From: Miscanthus floridulus
Lineage: Eukaryota; Streptophyta; Magnoliopsida; Poales; Poaceae
Direction: 5' to 3'
Assembly: GCF_019320115.1 (NCBI RefSeq)
Contig: NC_089583.1
Location: 74,727,368-74,791,367 of the forward strand
DNA length: 64,000 nt
Shown here: positions 48,231 through 60,872 of the stretch, in pieces
Numbering within the stretch: the first letter of the stretch is position 1
Layout: every line of letters starts with the position of its first letter
Notes under the pieces: model-generated
Seen by the model: only the letters and a program-made list of their open reading frames with translations
Databases searched by the model: none
What the model was told of the DNA's origin: nothing
Program-made: the position numbers and the translations under genes

Positions 48231-51200
48231 TGTCGTAGAACTGACAAATTTATAAGAGTACAAGTACAATGGCAGCCCGCAAGCGGTCACACTGTCATAC
48301 TTGAACCCATATAAACCTGGTAGTCCGTCGAGTACCACGACGGGTCTCGATAAACGATTACAACAACCAAGATCGTACAGGATTCAACATACATGCCACA
48401 TATTACATAAAGTTCACAGATACATTTTTATCATCAGAGTACGAATAGAGGTTATTACAAACCGAGTTTGATAGATAAAGCGGAAGTAATTAAGTTCGAA
48501 AATAAAGTTTCCAACCTAGTTTGATATAGTGCCAAGTAGGATCACAGTCCACAAAAGCAAAGATAGGGATTAATAAAGAAGCCTGCCCAAGGCTTACTCC
48601 TCATCCACGGTGGGATAGAAGCAACTCTTGCAATAACCATGATACACAGTGTCATCTGCAACAATGGGAAATAAAACCTTGAGTACGAGAATGTACTCAG
48701 CTAGACTTACCCATCATAAACTAGAAATAAAATGACTCCAAGGATTATGCAAGGCTGTATAAGTGGAGATAGCTTGACAACATTTTGCATAAAGGCAATT
48801 GACTTAGTTGTACAATTAGGATTCCTTTATCAATTAATTATAACTAACCATCTCTAGATTAGCAACTATCCTGTGCCAAACATGTGGTATATCAATTTAA
48901 AAGCATACAATAGTAACCATAGCAGGTATTGTAATTCCATATTCATCCGAACCATCATGTTCCATAACACAGTTACTATGATGTTGGGACTAGCCAAGTT
49001 TCTCACTATCCGGGAGAGACGGCGATTCGAATCGTTTTCAACCAGCTAGGAATTTATTCCTAACACAAACCTAGCCATACCGCGCGAAGGCAACCTTAGG
49101 TCACCTTTGGTACAACTTAGGTCCACATTTCGTGGGTCCGTACTGTGCCACACAATCTGGGACACTAGATGCTAGGATGTTTAGGCCTAGCTTGCCCTTG
49201 GGCTCAGTCTGACCGCCCCCTGCAAGGAGCGCACAACAGAATGGGTCCCGACCTGAGTTGAGCTACTCGGCTTTGCGGTCGAAATGAGTTATCTAGCCAG
49301 CTAAGTGAGAGGTATGTGTTCAATCTTATCAGAAGCACCAACAATAGTATGGTCCTTAATTGACACAGATGGGGATAGATCCACACCCAAGACCTCCATG
49401 TCTTGTTGCTTCTCTATCGACATCCCGCCCGGTCTCGATTTTCTTTTACCCCATGGTTCTGTTCCACGATAGCAAATATAGCCAACCGTGCTCCGGTATC
49501 CACCTATATCTCACAGGTGACAGGACATCACCTGAGTTCTACCGATCTAAGCATGGCTAAGAATATATTCGATCCTGGACCTATACCGGTTAAAGGTGTA
49601 ATATCTGGACAAGGAATGTATATGCATCAAGTGGTTCCATTCAACTCTTATAACCTAATGCATCAATCATAAGTACTTAAGTAATCATTTGTAAAATACT
49701 GGGAGACTTAGAATGCTCCAGGGCTTGCCTCGCAGAAAGGAAGTGGGGTGGTGGTCAGGACACTCCGGAAGCTCTTCAGGATTCTGCTCCGCGCCTTCGG
49801 GAGCTGCGACTTGAGGATTCTCCTGCTGGTCCCCTTCCTCTATCTCGTTGAATTTCAGCAATGTTATTTCTTCCTCCGATCCTAGATGCATGAATATGGC
49901 ATAAGATATTGCGAATGCATATATGTTAACAAGTGCATCATGTTCTACCGAGTAGGTGCATATCTCTTCTTGATTATGTAATTAATTAGTTCGACAATGC
50001 ATCTACTACTTCACAAACAGCGGCTACTTGTTTTACTCATAACTAGAGTTCTAATTATCCAAATGTAGTGATCCTAGACTTTCTGAAAAGCTTATAAAAT
50101 TACCTACAACTTTGTTATTAACCATTTTTACAGCAAACATCATTTTTAACATGCAACTTATCAAACTCCCAAATCTGTCCGGAAACTATTCTAATTCGCA
50201 TTATGACGCAACCATACTTCTACTTCATATAATCATTCAAAGTTTGACAACACAAAGTCTACCAATAGTTTAAGCACACCAAATACACTCAAGAAAATAT
50301 AATGGTGAAGCCCAAACTATTTATTTAACTGCCTTTATTATTTTATTTAAATACTTGGGTTAAATAATAAACATATACCAGATGTACTTCATAAATTCTC
50401 AAAAATTTACAGTGCCTTAATAATGCTATCACAAGAGCACTGTAAAAGTTTCATGCCATTTTATTTAGTAAAACATTCTATACAAAAATGACAAGACAAA
50501 AAGGCTTACAATAGCAAAAATAGAAAACCCTAGTGAAAAGTGTCAAGCACCTGATTTCCTATTTTTCTTAGCATCCATATGGTACTAGGATAACCTCCAA
50601 CAAATTTCATGAATATTGGATTCCTAAATAATTTATGAAAATTCATACAAAGATTACCTATTTATAAAAGAAAAATCTATAACTACAAATCTATGCCTGC
50701 ACTGATCATCAAATTTTTATCAGAGCTCATACAAGTCAAGAATAGCTTATCACAAAAATTTCATAATTTTTGGAGCATAGGAACTCTAGATATAAAATAA
50801 ACAATTTTGCATGCATTCAAAAACACATTTCAAATCTCCATTTAAATCTTCCAAAATTTCTACTGTAAGTGTCAAGATCATATTTTTCCTAAATACTACA
50901 CTTCCTAAGGAACATTACCAAATTTATTTCATAATTTTTGAAGCTACCAAATTGGAGATCTAAAAATTACAAAACAGTACAAACTCTAGAATTAAATGAA
51001 CTATCCTATACTCTTATTGCCGCTGACCAGTGGGACCCGCTGGTCAGAGGACCCACGCGTCAGTGAGATGAGAACAGAGTAGGCGGCGCTATGCTATGGA
51101 CGCGGCCAGAGCTCGCTGACGGCGAACTCGCCGGCGGTGACATCATCACGATAGGATCTACTCGACCTAGCGCATCTATTGCACTACTTGGTCAGCCCTA

Positions 51201-52669
51201 TTGTCGGTGCTAGTGCCGACGACGGTGTCAATGGTGGGGCGGTGGAGTCAGATGATGGTTTGACGCCGGTGACGACCTCGGCAGCTCAATCAAACGCGCG
51301 TACAAGCATCTATGAACTACGGGAAACCTAGCGCATCAACCAGCGTAGCGAGAGGTGGACTGTGGCGGCGTGGCCACAACGACAGGGTTGGCGGCGGGGC
51401 TCCGGCGAGCTTGCGCGCGGCACTGTGGCTTACCAAGCACCGTCAGCGAACACGGGTGGATGCGGTGAGCTGCTAGGGTGGTAGTGGAGTGCTTCGGTGG
51501 TGATGGAGTAGCTAGGCAAGCCGGTGACTGGCAACAGCGATGGTGGATTCTCGATGCGGGGACGGCTGCTGCTGCGGGCGCTGCGAATGGCGAAGGAGGA
51601 GTCGAGAAATGTGAAATGGTGCGCTAGGAGGGAGCGGGCGGTGCTGGGGGTGATAACGGCCTGCTCTGGCTCGGCGCGGCCTGGCTGTTCAGAGCAACGG
51701 CGACGCGTGGCCGTTCTTCGCGTCCACGCAGCGCGTGGACCCTAACGCCGGTCGGCCATTGAGTTGTGATTCATTCGATTCAGTGAATCAAAGCCGAGCC
51801 TGACGACGCATTTTTCATTTGAAATATCTCCCGATACAAAGCCGTTCAGTGAATGATTCCAAAACAAAAGTTGTAGTCCCAAGTACCATCTAAAATTCTT
51901 GTTCAATGAACTCGTGCTAATTCGTAACCAAAACTGAGTAAAATCATGACTAAGGTCGGCCTGTCAACACTGTCGGTGAACTTGAATTAGAAATTTTTGT
52001 TAAGTGTTGAAATTGTTGTTTTGATGATTCTTGTGATCCAATTTCAAACATGTTAGGAGCTAAATCATTCAATGACCCAAAAATAAAAGTTGTTCCTTAT
52101 ATCAAATACTACAACTTTGCTTTAGTGACCACCTCCATGCAATGTCTCTAACACCTAGTTCAAACTTGGTCAAACATGTCACATTTAAAAGATGATACAC
52201 TTCAAACTATGGCTTAATGACCTAATTACCCCTAAGCATGAATATCAAAGTTGTTCATAATGATACTCTAAACATGTTTAAGCAAATTGCAAGGTCATAC
52301 AATCATTTCTTGTATTAGTCACTCATAGAGCTATTTAGTGTAATCACATGAAACATGACTTAAGGGCTTGATCATGGGAAGTGACATTCATGAACCATGT
52401 TCCATTTGCTAACCTAAGTATTGCCAATATATTTTTGTGACTCATATCAACCATCTACATGTATACACTCATGATCATATGCATATACACATGGAGACAT
52501 GAAATAATGAGAAAAGTTGCATATGTTCAAGGAAACATGCGATAACAAGCAAATGTTACAGATGTTTCAATCCAATGTTTCAATTGCAAATGCTTGTTTA
52601 TGAATGCTTGATGCTCATGCTCATGTTATGCAAGTCAAGTTATGCAAGGCTAACACCCGAGGTGTTACA
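48231..52669 (-). mobile_element. C-type solo LTR in antisense orientation (unit 2)
   Basis: 4439 bp, with TTTGT at 48226-48230 and 52670-52674. Nearly identical to the copy at 19413-23854; the sampled lines between 49,981 and 52,600 show no difference. Holds the antisense mini-ORF at 49685-49891. Confidence 0.93.
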
Positions 52670-52674
52670 TTTGT

Positions 52675-52964
52675 TGGGCAATGTATGTCATATATATACT
52701 AACCACAAAAGTCTTAAGTATATCTTTACCGAACTAGAGCTGAACATGAGACAACGAAGATGGTTAGAATTGATTAAGGACTACAATTTAGAAGTGCATT
52801 ACCATCCGGGAAAAGCTAATTTAGTAGCATATGCACTCAGTCAAAAGTCTCATTGCAACACTATAGAAGCATTATTGGAAGATGGATTCGACTTGTTACA
52901 CCCTGCGGTACTGCATAATATCACGATTAGTTGTTCACTTGAGAGCAAAATCGTAGAGCTATAG
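52675..52964 (+). pseudogene. RNase H of element C, C-terminal part (unit 2)
   Basis: Same as 23860-24149, including the Asp to Asn change in the TNHKSL motif (52701-52703), the Tyr in VAYALSQK and the paired TAG stops. The catalytic losses therefore predate the duplication. Confidence 0.87.
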
Positions 52965-54149
52965 TAGATAGATGTAGGAATAAGTCACATCAAGAGAAAA
53001 ATGCAAGAGCAAGAGACCAAGCATTTCAGATTGGACGAAAGAGGTGTATTATGGTTTGAGGACCGACTTGTGGTACCAAAAGACCGTGAGCTGAGGAACC
53101 AAATTTTAGATGAAGCTCACTCATCCAAATTGTCTATTCATCCAGGTAGTAGTAAGATGTATCAAGATTTGAAAACCCATTTTTGGTGGACTAAGATGAA
53201 GAAAGAGATCGCAGCCTATGTCGCTAGGTGCGATAACTGCAGTAGAGTAAAAGCTGTTCATATGAAATCCGCCGGATTACTTCAGCCATTGCCTATTCCA
53301 AGTTGGAAATGGGAGGAAATCAGCATGGACTTTATCACAGGCCTTCCAATGACACCACAAGGTCATGATTCAATATGGGTTATTGTTGATCATCTCACCA
53401 AGTCAGCACACTTTATACCCGTGAACACAAGGTATATAGTTGGGAAATACGCTGAGATATATGTTTCCCAGATCGTGAGACTACATGGAGTACTTAGAAC
53501 TATAATCTCAGATCGAGGACCACAATTCATAGCTTGTTTCTAGGAGCACTTACACCAGGCTTTGGGAACCAAGCTAATCAGAAGTTCGGCATACCATCCA
53601 CAAACTTTAGGACAGATGGAGCGAGTGAACCAAATCCTAGAAGATTTGCTTAGAGCTTGTGTTATATCTTCAAAAGGTTCATGGGAGAAATGGTTATCTT
53701 TAGCTGAGTTCTCCTATAACAACAATTATCAAGCGAGTATCAAGATGGCTCCATTTGAAGCATTGTATGGCAGAAAATGTAGAACTCCATTGAATTGGAT
53801 TGAGCCTGGTGAAAGGAGATACTTTGGTATTGACTTTGTTAATGAAGCTGAAGAGCAAGTACATGTCATCCAACAGCATATGAAGGTAGCTCAATCGAGG
53901 CAGAAGAGTTATGCTGATAAAAGAAGGAGACCACTGACTTTTGAAGTGGGTGACTATGTATACTTGAAAGTATCGACCATGAAAGGGGTGAAGAGATTTG
54001 GGATGAAAAAGAAGCTTTCACCTAGATATGTGGGGCCATACAAGATTTTGGAATGGAAAGGAAATGTTGCTTATAAGTTACAACTTCCACCTGAGATGAG
54101 TGCAATATTCGATGTTTTCCATGTTTCTCAGTTGAAGAAATGTCTTTGA
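52965..54149 (+). pseudogene. integrase of element C (unit 2)
   Basis: HHCC region and DDE core as in unit 1 (Asp 53328, Asp 53511, Glu 53619). The TAG at 53541-53543 is shared. After it, one open frame of 195 codons runs through EALYGRKCRTPLNWIEPGE, VGDYVYLKVSTMKGVKRFG and LSPRYVGPYKILEWKGN to KKCL, ending in TGA at 54147. The frameshift of unit 1 is absent. Confidence 0.93.
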
Positions 54150-54371
54150 GTACCTGAAGAAGCTATTGCACCCACCAACGTGCAGCTTCAATCGGATTTG
54201 ACCTATGAGGAAAAGCCAACTCGAGTATTAGAGGAGATGGAAAGAGTGACACGGAGTACGATTATTAAGTTCTATAAGGTGGTGTGAAACAATCATAGTG
54301 AACAAGATGCTACGTGGGAAAGAGAAGATTATTTACGAGAAGTTTATCCTGCCTTTTTCCAAGAATGGTAG
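54150..54371 (+). pseudogene. C-terminal chromodomain of element C integrase (unit 2)
   Basis: Read in the integrase frame after the TGA: LTYEEKPTRVLEEMERVTRS, KFYKVV, a TGA where Trp is expected, then NNHSEQDATWEREDYLREVY and a final TAG at 54369. No indel here, so two stops are the only breaks. Marks the element as a chromovirus. Confidence 0.82.
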
Positions 54372-54401
54372 GTCTTGCAAATCTCAGGACGAGATTTTTA
54401 T

Positions 54402-54414
54402 AAGGGGGAGGGGC
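54402..54414 (+). other. polypurine tract of element C (unit 2)
   Basis: AAGGGGGAGGGGC directly before the 3' LTR. Confidence 0.92.
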
Positions 54415-57400
54415 TGTAACACCTCGGGTGTTAGCCTTGCATAACTTGACTTGCATAGCATGAGCATGAGCATCAAGCATTCATAAACAAGCACTTACAA
54501 TTGAAACATTGGATTGAAACATCTGCAACATTTGCTTGTTATCGCATGTTTCCTTGAACATATGCAACTTTTCTCATCATTTCATGTCTCCATGTGTATA
54601 TGCATATGATCATGAGTGTACACATGTACTTGGTGGATGTAAGTCACACAAACATGTAGCAACACCTAGGTTAGCAAATAGGACATTGTTCATGGTCATC
54701 GTTCATGAACCACACTTAAGATTTCATGTGATTACACTAAATAGCACTATGAGTGACTAATACATGAAATGATGGTATGACCTTGCAATTAGCCTAAACA
54801 TGTTTAGAGTATCTTTATGAACAACTTTGATATTTATGGTTAGGGATAAATAGGTCATTAAGCCATAGTTTGAAGTGTATCATCATTTAAATGTGACATG
54901 TTTGACCTAGTTTGAACTAGGTGCTAGAGACCTTGCATGGAGGTGGTCACTAAAGCAAAGTTGTAGTATTTGATATAAGGAACAACTTTAATTTTTTGGT
55001 CCTTGACTGATTTAGCTTCTAACATGCTAGAATTGGTCTCACAAGAATCAGCAAAATTAACAATTCAACACTTAACAAAATTTTCTAAGTCTTGGTTCAC
55101 TGACCGATTGACAGGCTGACATTAAGGATGATATAACTCAGTTTTGGTTGCGAATTGGCATGAGATCCTTGAACAAGAAATAAAGCTGGTACATAGGTCT
55201 ACCATTTCGATGTAGAGCGTTTGCACGTTGGAGCCACGGATTAGCAAATACATCACCGTGTAAACTCGTTGTCAGGCTTGGCTTCGGGATTAACTGATGA
55301 GCTGAATCGGTTTCGGTGGCCGACCAGTATCAGGATAGAGCCACCGCGTGGACGTGAAGAACGGCCGCGCATCGTCGTTGCTCTGAACAGCCTGGCCGCG
55401 CCGAGCCAGAGCAGGCCATTATCACCCCCAGCACCGCCCGCTCCCGCCTAGCTCACCATTTCGCATTTCTGGCTTCCTCCTTCCCCGCCCACAGCAGTGC
55501 CGCTCTCTGCCATTGCAGCCGAGCACCTCGCCTCTGCCGAGCTCGCCTGCGCTCACCACCGTTCCATTTGCCAATCGGTCGCGCTCGCAGCTATGCCTCC
55601 ACCTTCCCCACCATTTCCACCTTGTAGTGCCTACGATTTCACCTTTGGTAAGCCATGTTTAGCTTTGCGCCGTCGTGGGTTTGCCTTCGCCGGAGCTCCG
55701 CCATGGCCGCTGCCGTGGCCGTGCTTCGTCGGAGCATCTCCGGCCGTCTAGGTTGTTGTGACATATTGTCAGGGTCACCGTGGTTCTGTTGCTCGCCTTG
55801 TTTGGCTTCACCGTAGCCGGAGATGACCGGCACACGCAGTGCAGCGCTGTCGTGCCGCCATGGCCGACGTCATCACCCTTCGCGCCGGTGATCCGCCCGC
55901 CTAGCTAGCCCCACATGTGCGCCCGATCGAGTAGGTCATGTTGTGAAGATGCCACCGCCGGCGAACTCACCGGCGATGAGCTCTGACCACGCCAGCGCCG
56001 TAGCAAGCGCCGTCCCCTGTTTTGCGTCGATGACAGGCGGGCCCTACTGACCAATGGGTCCCTGCTGTCAGCGACTCTATATTATAAAGCTAGTTCAAAT
56101 ATTCCAGATTTGAGTGTGTTTTGTAATTTTTAGATCTCCAATTTGGTAGCTTCAAAAATGGTGAAATAAATTTGGTAGTGTGCCATAGGAAGTGTAGTAT
56201 TCAAGAAAAATATGATCTTGACACTTACAGTAGAAATTTTGGAAGGTTTAAATGGAGATTTGAAATGTGTTTTTGAATGCATGCAAACTTGTTTATTTTA
56301 TATCTAGAGTTCATGTGCTCCAAAAATTATGAAATTTTTGTGGTAAGCTATTCTTGACATGTATGAGCTCTGATAAAAATTTGAGGATCAGTACAGGCAT
56401 AGATTTGTAGTTATAGATTTTTCTTTTATAAATAGGTAATCCTTGTATGAATTTTCATAAATTATTTAGGAATCCAATATTCATGAAATTTGTTGGAGGT
56501 TATCATAGTACCAGAAAGATGCTAAGAAAAAATAGGAAATCTGTTGCTTGACACTTTTCACTAGGGTTTCCTATTTTTGCTATTTTAGTCCTTTCTACCT
56601 TGTCTTTTTTATATAGAATGTTTTGCTACATAAAATGGCATGAAACTTTTGCAGTAGTCTTTTGGTAGCATTAGTAAGGCACTGTAAATTTTTAAGAATT
56701 TATTATGCACATTTGATATATATTTATTATTTAACCTATGTATCTAAATAAAATGATAAAGGCATGTAAAGAAATAGTCTGGGCTTCACCATTATATTTC
56801 CTTGAGTGTATTTGGTATGCTTAAACTGTTGGTAGACTTTGTGTTGTCAAACTTTGAATGATTACATGAAGTAGAAGTATTGTTACATTGTAATGCGAAT
56901 TGGAAGGATTCTAGACAGATTCTGGAGTTTGATAAGTTGCATGATAAAAATGATGATTACTGTAAAAATAGTTAATAACAAAGTTGTAGATAACTTCATC
57001 ATATATCTTGTGTTAAAATTTCAGGACCATAGGTCAAACGATTTTGGAGTTACAGCTGTTTAAAGTTAGCTTTTCTGATTTTGCTCGATCTCTGGAATTT
57101 CTGGACAGCACTGATATGATTGTCTGTTTTGCCTAAGATAAGTTGTGAATTAGCTTTTATGAATTAAATAAGAGTTGTAGGTGATTTTATAAGCTTTCCA
57201 GAAAGTCCAGAATCACTGCATTTGGATAATTAGGACTCCAGTTATGAGTAAAACAAGTAGCTGCTGTTTGTGAGATAGTTGATGAATTGTTGAAGTAGTT
57301 AATTGCATAATCAAGAAGAGATATGCACCTACTCAGTAGAACATGATGCACTTGTTAACATATATGCATTCGCAATATCTTATGCCATATTCATGCATCT

Positions 57401-59031
57401 AGGATCGGAGGAAGAAATAACGTTGCTGGAATTCGACGAAGTAGAGGAAGGGGACCAGCAGGAGAATCCTCAAGTCGCAGCTCTCGACGGCGTGGAGCAG
57501 AATCCTGAAGAGCTTCCGGAGTGTCCTGACCACCGCCCACTTCCTTTCTGTGAGGCAAGCCCCAATGCATTCTAAGTCTCCTAGTATTTTACAAATGATT
57601 ACTTAAGTACTTATGATTGATGCATTAGGTTATAAGAGTTGAATGGAACCACTTGATGCATATAAATTCCTTGTCCAGATATTACACCTTTAACTGGTAT
57701 AGGTCCAGGATCGAACATATGCTTAGCCATGCTTAGACCGGTAGAAGTCGGGTGATGTCCTGTCACCTGCGAGATATAGGTGGATACCAGAGCACGGTTG
57801 GCTATATTTGCTATCGTGGAATAGAACCATGGGGTAAAAGAACATCGAGGCCGGGCGGAGTCTATGCGTAGGATGACTCATGTGATTCCGTCTGAGCCGA
57901 TTAAGGACCGTACCATTGTTGGCGCTTCTAACAAGATTGAACACATGCCTATCACTTAGCTGGCCGGATAACTCGTTCCAATCACGAAGCCAAGTAGCTC
58001 AACTCAGGCCGGGACCCGTTCTATTGTGTGCTCCTTGCGGGGGGCGATCAGACTGAGCCCAAGGGTAGGCTAGGCCTGAATGTCCTGGCATCTGGTGTCC
58101 CAGATTGTGCAGCGCGGTACGAACCTACAAAATGTGGACCTAAGTTGTACCAAAGGTGACCTAAGGCTGCCTTCACGTGGTATGCCTGGGTTTGTGTTAG
58201 GAATAAATTCCCAGCTGGTTGAAATCGATTCGAATCGCTGTCTCTCTCGGATAGTGAGAAACTTGGCTAGTCCCAACATCGTAGTAACTGTGTTATGGAA
58301 CTTGATGGTTTGAATGAATATAGAGTTACAATACCTGCTATGGTTACTATTGTATGTTTTTAAATTGATATACCACATGTTTGGCATAGGATAGTTGCTA
58401 ATCTAGAGATGGATAGTTATAATTAACTTGATAATGGAATCATAATTGTATAACTGAGTTAATTGCTTTTATGCAAAACATTGTCAAACTATCTCCACAT
58501 ATACAGCCTTGCATAATCCTTGGAGTCATTTTATTTCTAGTTTATGATGGGTATGTCTAGCTGAGTACTTTCTCGTACTCAGGGTTTTATTTCCCATTGT
58601 TGCAGATGGCACTGTGTATCATGGTTATTGCAAGAGTTGCTTCTATCCCACCATGGATGAGGAGTAAGCCTTGGGCAGGCTTCTTTATTAATCCCTATCT
58701 TTGCTTTTGTGGACCGTGATCCTATTTGGCACTGTATCAAACTATGTTGGAAACTTTATTTTCGAACTTTAATTACTTCCGCTTTATCTATCAAACTCGG
58801 TTTGTAATAACTTTTATTTGTACTCTGATGATGAAAATATATCTATGAACTTTATGTAATATGTGGCATGTATGTTGAATCCTGTACGATCTTGGTTGTT
58901 GTAATCATTTATCGAGACCCGTCGTGGTACTCGACGGACTACCGGGTTTATATGGGTTCAAGTATGACAGCGTGACCGCTTGCGGGCTGCCATTGTACTT
59001 GTACTCTTATAAATTAGTCGGTTCTGCGATA
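54415..59031 (+). mobile_element. 3' LTR of element C (unit 2), 4617 bp
   Basis: Starts TGTAACACCTCGGGTGTTAG, ends GCGATA, then GTGGC. Holds the mini-ORF at 57303-57575. Almost identical to 25602-30221 except around 55750-55930. Confidence 0.92.
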
Positions 59032-59937
59032 GTGGCAATGGGCTGGATTGGTGGAGTACTGTATTCTCGGGTGGTGCGGACCTGTTCTTGTTTTAGAGGA
59101 TCTGAGGGTAGGTTGGTATATGTAGGTCAGGGACTTGCATATGTCGTGTGGTTGGGAATCCCCAGCTGGGTTATAATCGGTTCGAATTGTCGTTGCTCCT
59201 CGGTTATGGAGACTCAACTCACTATTCATCATCGTAGTTAATAAATGAAACTTGAGGAAGATTTGAGAAAGAGTTTGATATGAAGTTCATGATCTCAATA
59301 TGGATCATGGTAGATTCATATATGATCTTGATAAGGGTTATATGTTGAAAGAAAGAATCTTGTTAGAGAGCTTTTACACAAAAGAACTTTGATTCTTGCT
59401 AAAGCCTTACCTTGAATCCCTGAGCCGGCATTCCTGAGTCTTATCTATTGTTATTTCGGTTAAGTCTTGTTGAGTACCTTTGTACTTAGGGTTCGTTAAA
59501 CCCTTGTTGTAGGTGAGCCTCATGAGCAGGTCTGCCTTGGACCATGCTGCATGACGGTTGTTCAAATCAAAGATGACAAGTAAATGTGTGGCCCTTGGGC
59601 AGGGTACCTTTTTGTGTGTTTTGTTTTATATTACTAAGCTACTCCACTACTATGGTTTGTAATAATAATCGTACTTGGTTTGTGAAACAACTATTTTGTA
59701 ACTAAGTTACTGTAAGACTTTCCGCTATTTCACTCTAATGTAAATTAATGAATAAACTGTTGTAATACTGCAATGACTCTGTAATGGATCCTGCTCGGAA
59801 GAAATCGTGGATAATTTAGGGTTCTTGAGGACACCAGATAGGCTTCTTAAGTTACTGGGAACATATGCATAGTCGTCAGAGGTCATTGGATAGTGACATG
59901 TGCATATGGGCCCTATAATTTAGGAGGTTCTGCCACA
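59032..59937 (+). mobile_element. solo LTR B, complete right part (unit 2 and beyond)
   Basis: Continues from the left part at 36118-38722. 59420-59937 is outside the duplicated unit and present once. It includes a TGAGTACCTTTGTACTTAGGG segment typical of the R/U5 part in these LTRs and ends TGCCACA, followed by CTTTG (59938-59942), the exact partner of 36113-36117. Confidence 0.85.
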
Positions 59938-59942
59938 CTTTG

Positions 59943-60386
59943 ATGTCACAAAATTGGACAAGCTCTTTGACTTCTTACTTGAGAAGGGCCAGATCAAATT
60001 GTCGAACAATCATGTTATGTTGCCCCCTGAACAGTTGAAGAATAAGAAGTTCTGCAAGTTCCATAATGCAACTTCTCATTCCATAAATGAATGCAGAATT
60101 TTCCGGCAGCATATACAGAGGGCTATTCAACAAGGGAGGCTCAAGTTTGATACACCTCGGAAGATGAAGGTAGATGATAATCCTTTCCGAGGAGATCAAA
60201 ATATGGTTGATGTTGGGCTATTCAAAGGAAAAACTAAGGTCCTAACATCAACCAAATTGAGAGAAACTAGAACAGTTGATCCCAAGATGCAAATATTGGC
60301 TGATGAATACAGAAAGATTAGAAAACATTGTAATCAGCAGAGGAGCCGATATGAACAGGGGGAAACATCAAAGGATGGAGCGACAT
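59943..60386 (+). pseudogene. gag of element A, 3' part with zinc finger
   Basis: The gag frame resumes after the B LTR: LDKLFDFLLEKGQIKLSNNH, then a CCHC-like finger written C-x2-H-x4-H-x4-C (CKFHNATSHSINEC, about 60053-60094), then a basic, Gln-rich segment (FRQHIQRAIQQGRLKFD). It is open to 60386, where coding similarity ends abruptly and a B-family LTR tail begins. The protease and pol of A are missing, so a deletion or truncated insertion removed the rest. Confidence 0.85.
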
Positions 60387-60482
60387 GCTTCTTAAGTTAC
60401 CGGGAACATATGCATAGTCATCAGAGGTCATTGGATAGTGACATGTGCATGTGGGCCCTATAATTTAGGAGGTTCTACCATA
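60387..60482 (+). mobile_element. 5'-truncated LTR tail of a second family-B element
   Basis: The 96 bp match 59842-59937, the end of solo LTR B, with a handful of mismatches, and end CCATA instead of CCACA. Only the last part of the LTR is present. It is followed at once by a primer site, so it is the 3' end of a 5' LTR. Confidence 0.85.
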
Positions 60483-60485
60483 GAA

Positions 60486-60497
60486 TGGTATCAGAGC
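60486..60497 (+). other. primer-binding site of the second family-B element
   Basis: TGGTATCAGAGC, three bases after the LTR end; tRNA-Met type, as in element C. Confidence 0.93.
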
Positions 60498-60872
60498 GAT
60501 CGTTACAAAGTTTTTGTAGTATTGTTTTACAAAAACTTCAAAATGATTTGGGGCAAATAAATTTAACTTGTTAATTTGGTCCAAACTGCTTCCGACTTAT
60601 CTTAATTCATTCTCGCCACTCCTTATTTGATTAAAAAGGCTTTGTATGGTGGAGTAGTAATCTTATTATGCCCTATATAATAAGAACTATTGTTTATGTA
60701 CTTTAGGAGCTTTGATGTTTAAGTTTTGTAAGGACGATTTATGCATCATGATTAATCCACTTGTTAATTACTTTCCCTCTTAGTTTGGGTTGAGTAGTAT
60801 AAATCCCATTCTTGCTACTCTTTAGACTATTCTCAGAGTTTCCTTACTATATTAAATCTTGCTTTCTACAGT
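60498..60872 (+). other. untranslated leader of the family-B element
   Basis: 375 bases of AT-rich sequence without a convincing frame, in the place where element C has its 714-base leader. Confidence 0.6.

Larger units (their letters stand above)
38723..59031 (+). mobile_element. element C, Tekay/Del-type chromovirus (unit 2), 20.3 kb
   Basis: Second copy of the element with the same order of parts, the same nested antisense LTR and the same ATGGC/GTGGC target duplications (38718-38722, 59032-59036). Frames are longer than in unit 1: one 374-codon stretch covers the protease end and the RT, and 195 codons cover the integrase core end to C-terminus. Still defective because of shared stops and the nested LTR. 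Confidence 0.93.
30610..59419 (+). repeat. 28.8-kb tandem segmental duplication, unit 2
   Basis: This is the second head-to-tail copy, 28,810 bp against 28,831 bp for unit 1. At 30609/30610 the B LTR is joined directly to the middle of LTR L1 with no filler and no obvious microhomology. At 59419/59420 the B LTR carries on normally, so the right edge of unit 2 is the ancestral context and the left edge of unit 1 is the other ancestral context. Unit 2 keeps longer open frames than unit 1, notably in RT and integrase. It may be a real duplication or two unmerged haplotypes or contig ends. Confidence 0.95.

Noticed and set aside
1779..59419. Satellite or centromeric tandem repeat
   Set aside because: Only two units, of 28.8 kb, each made of nested retrotransposons; no short-period array is present.
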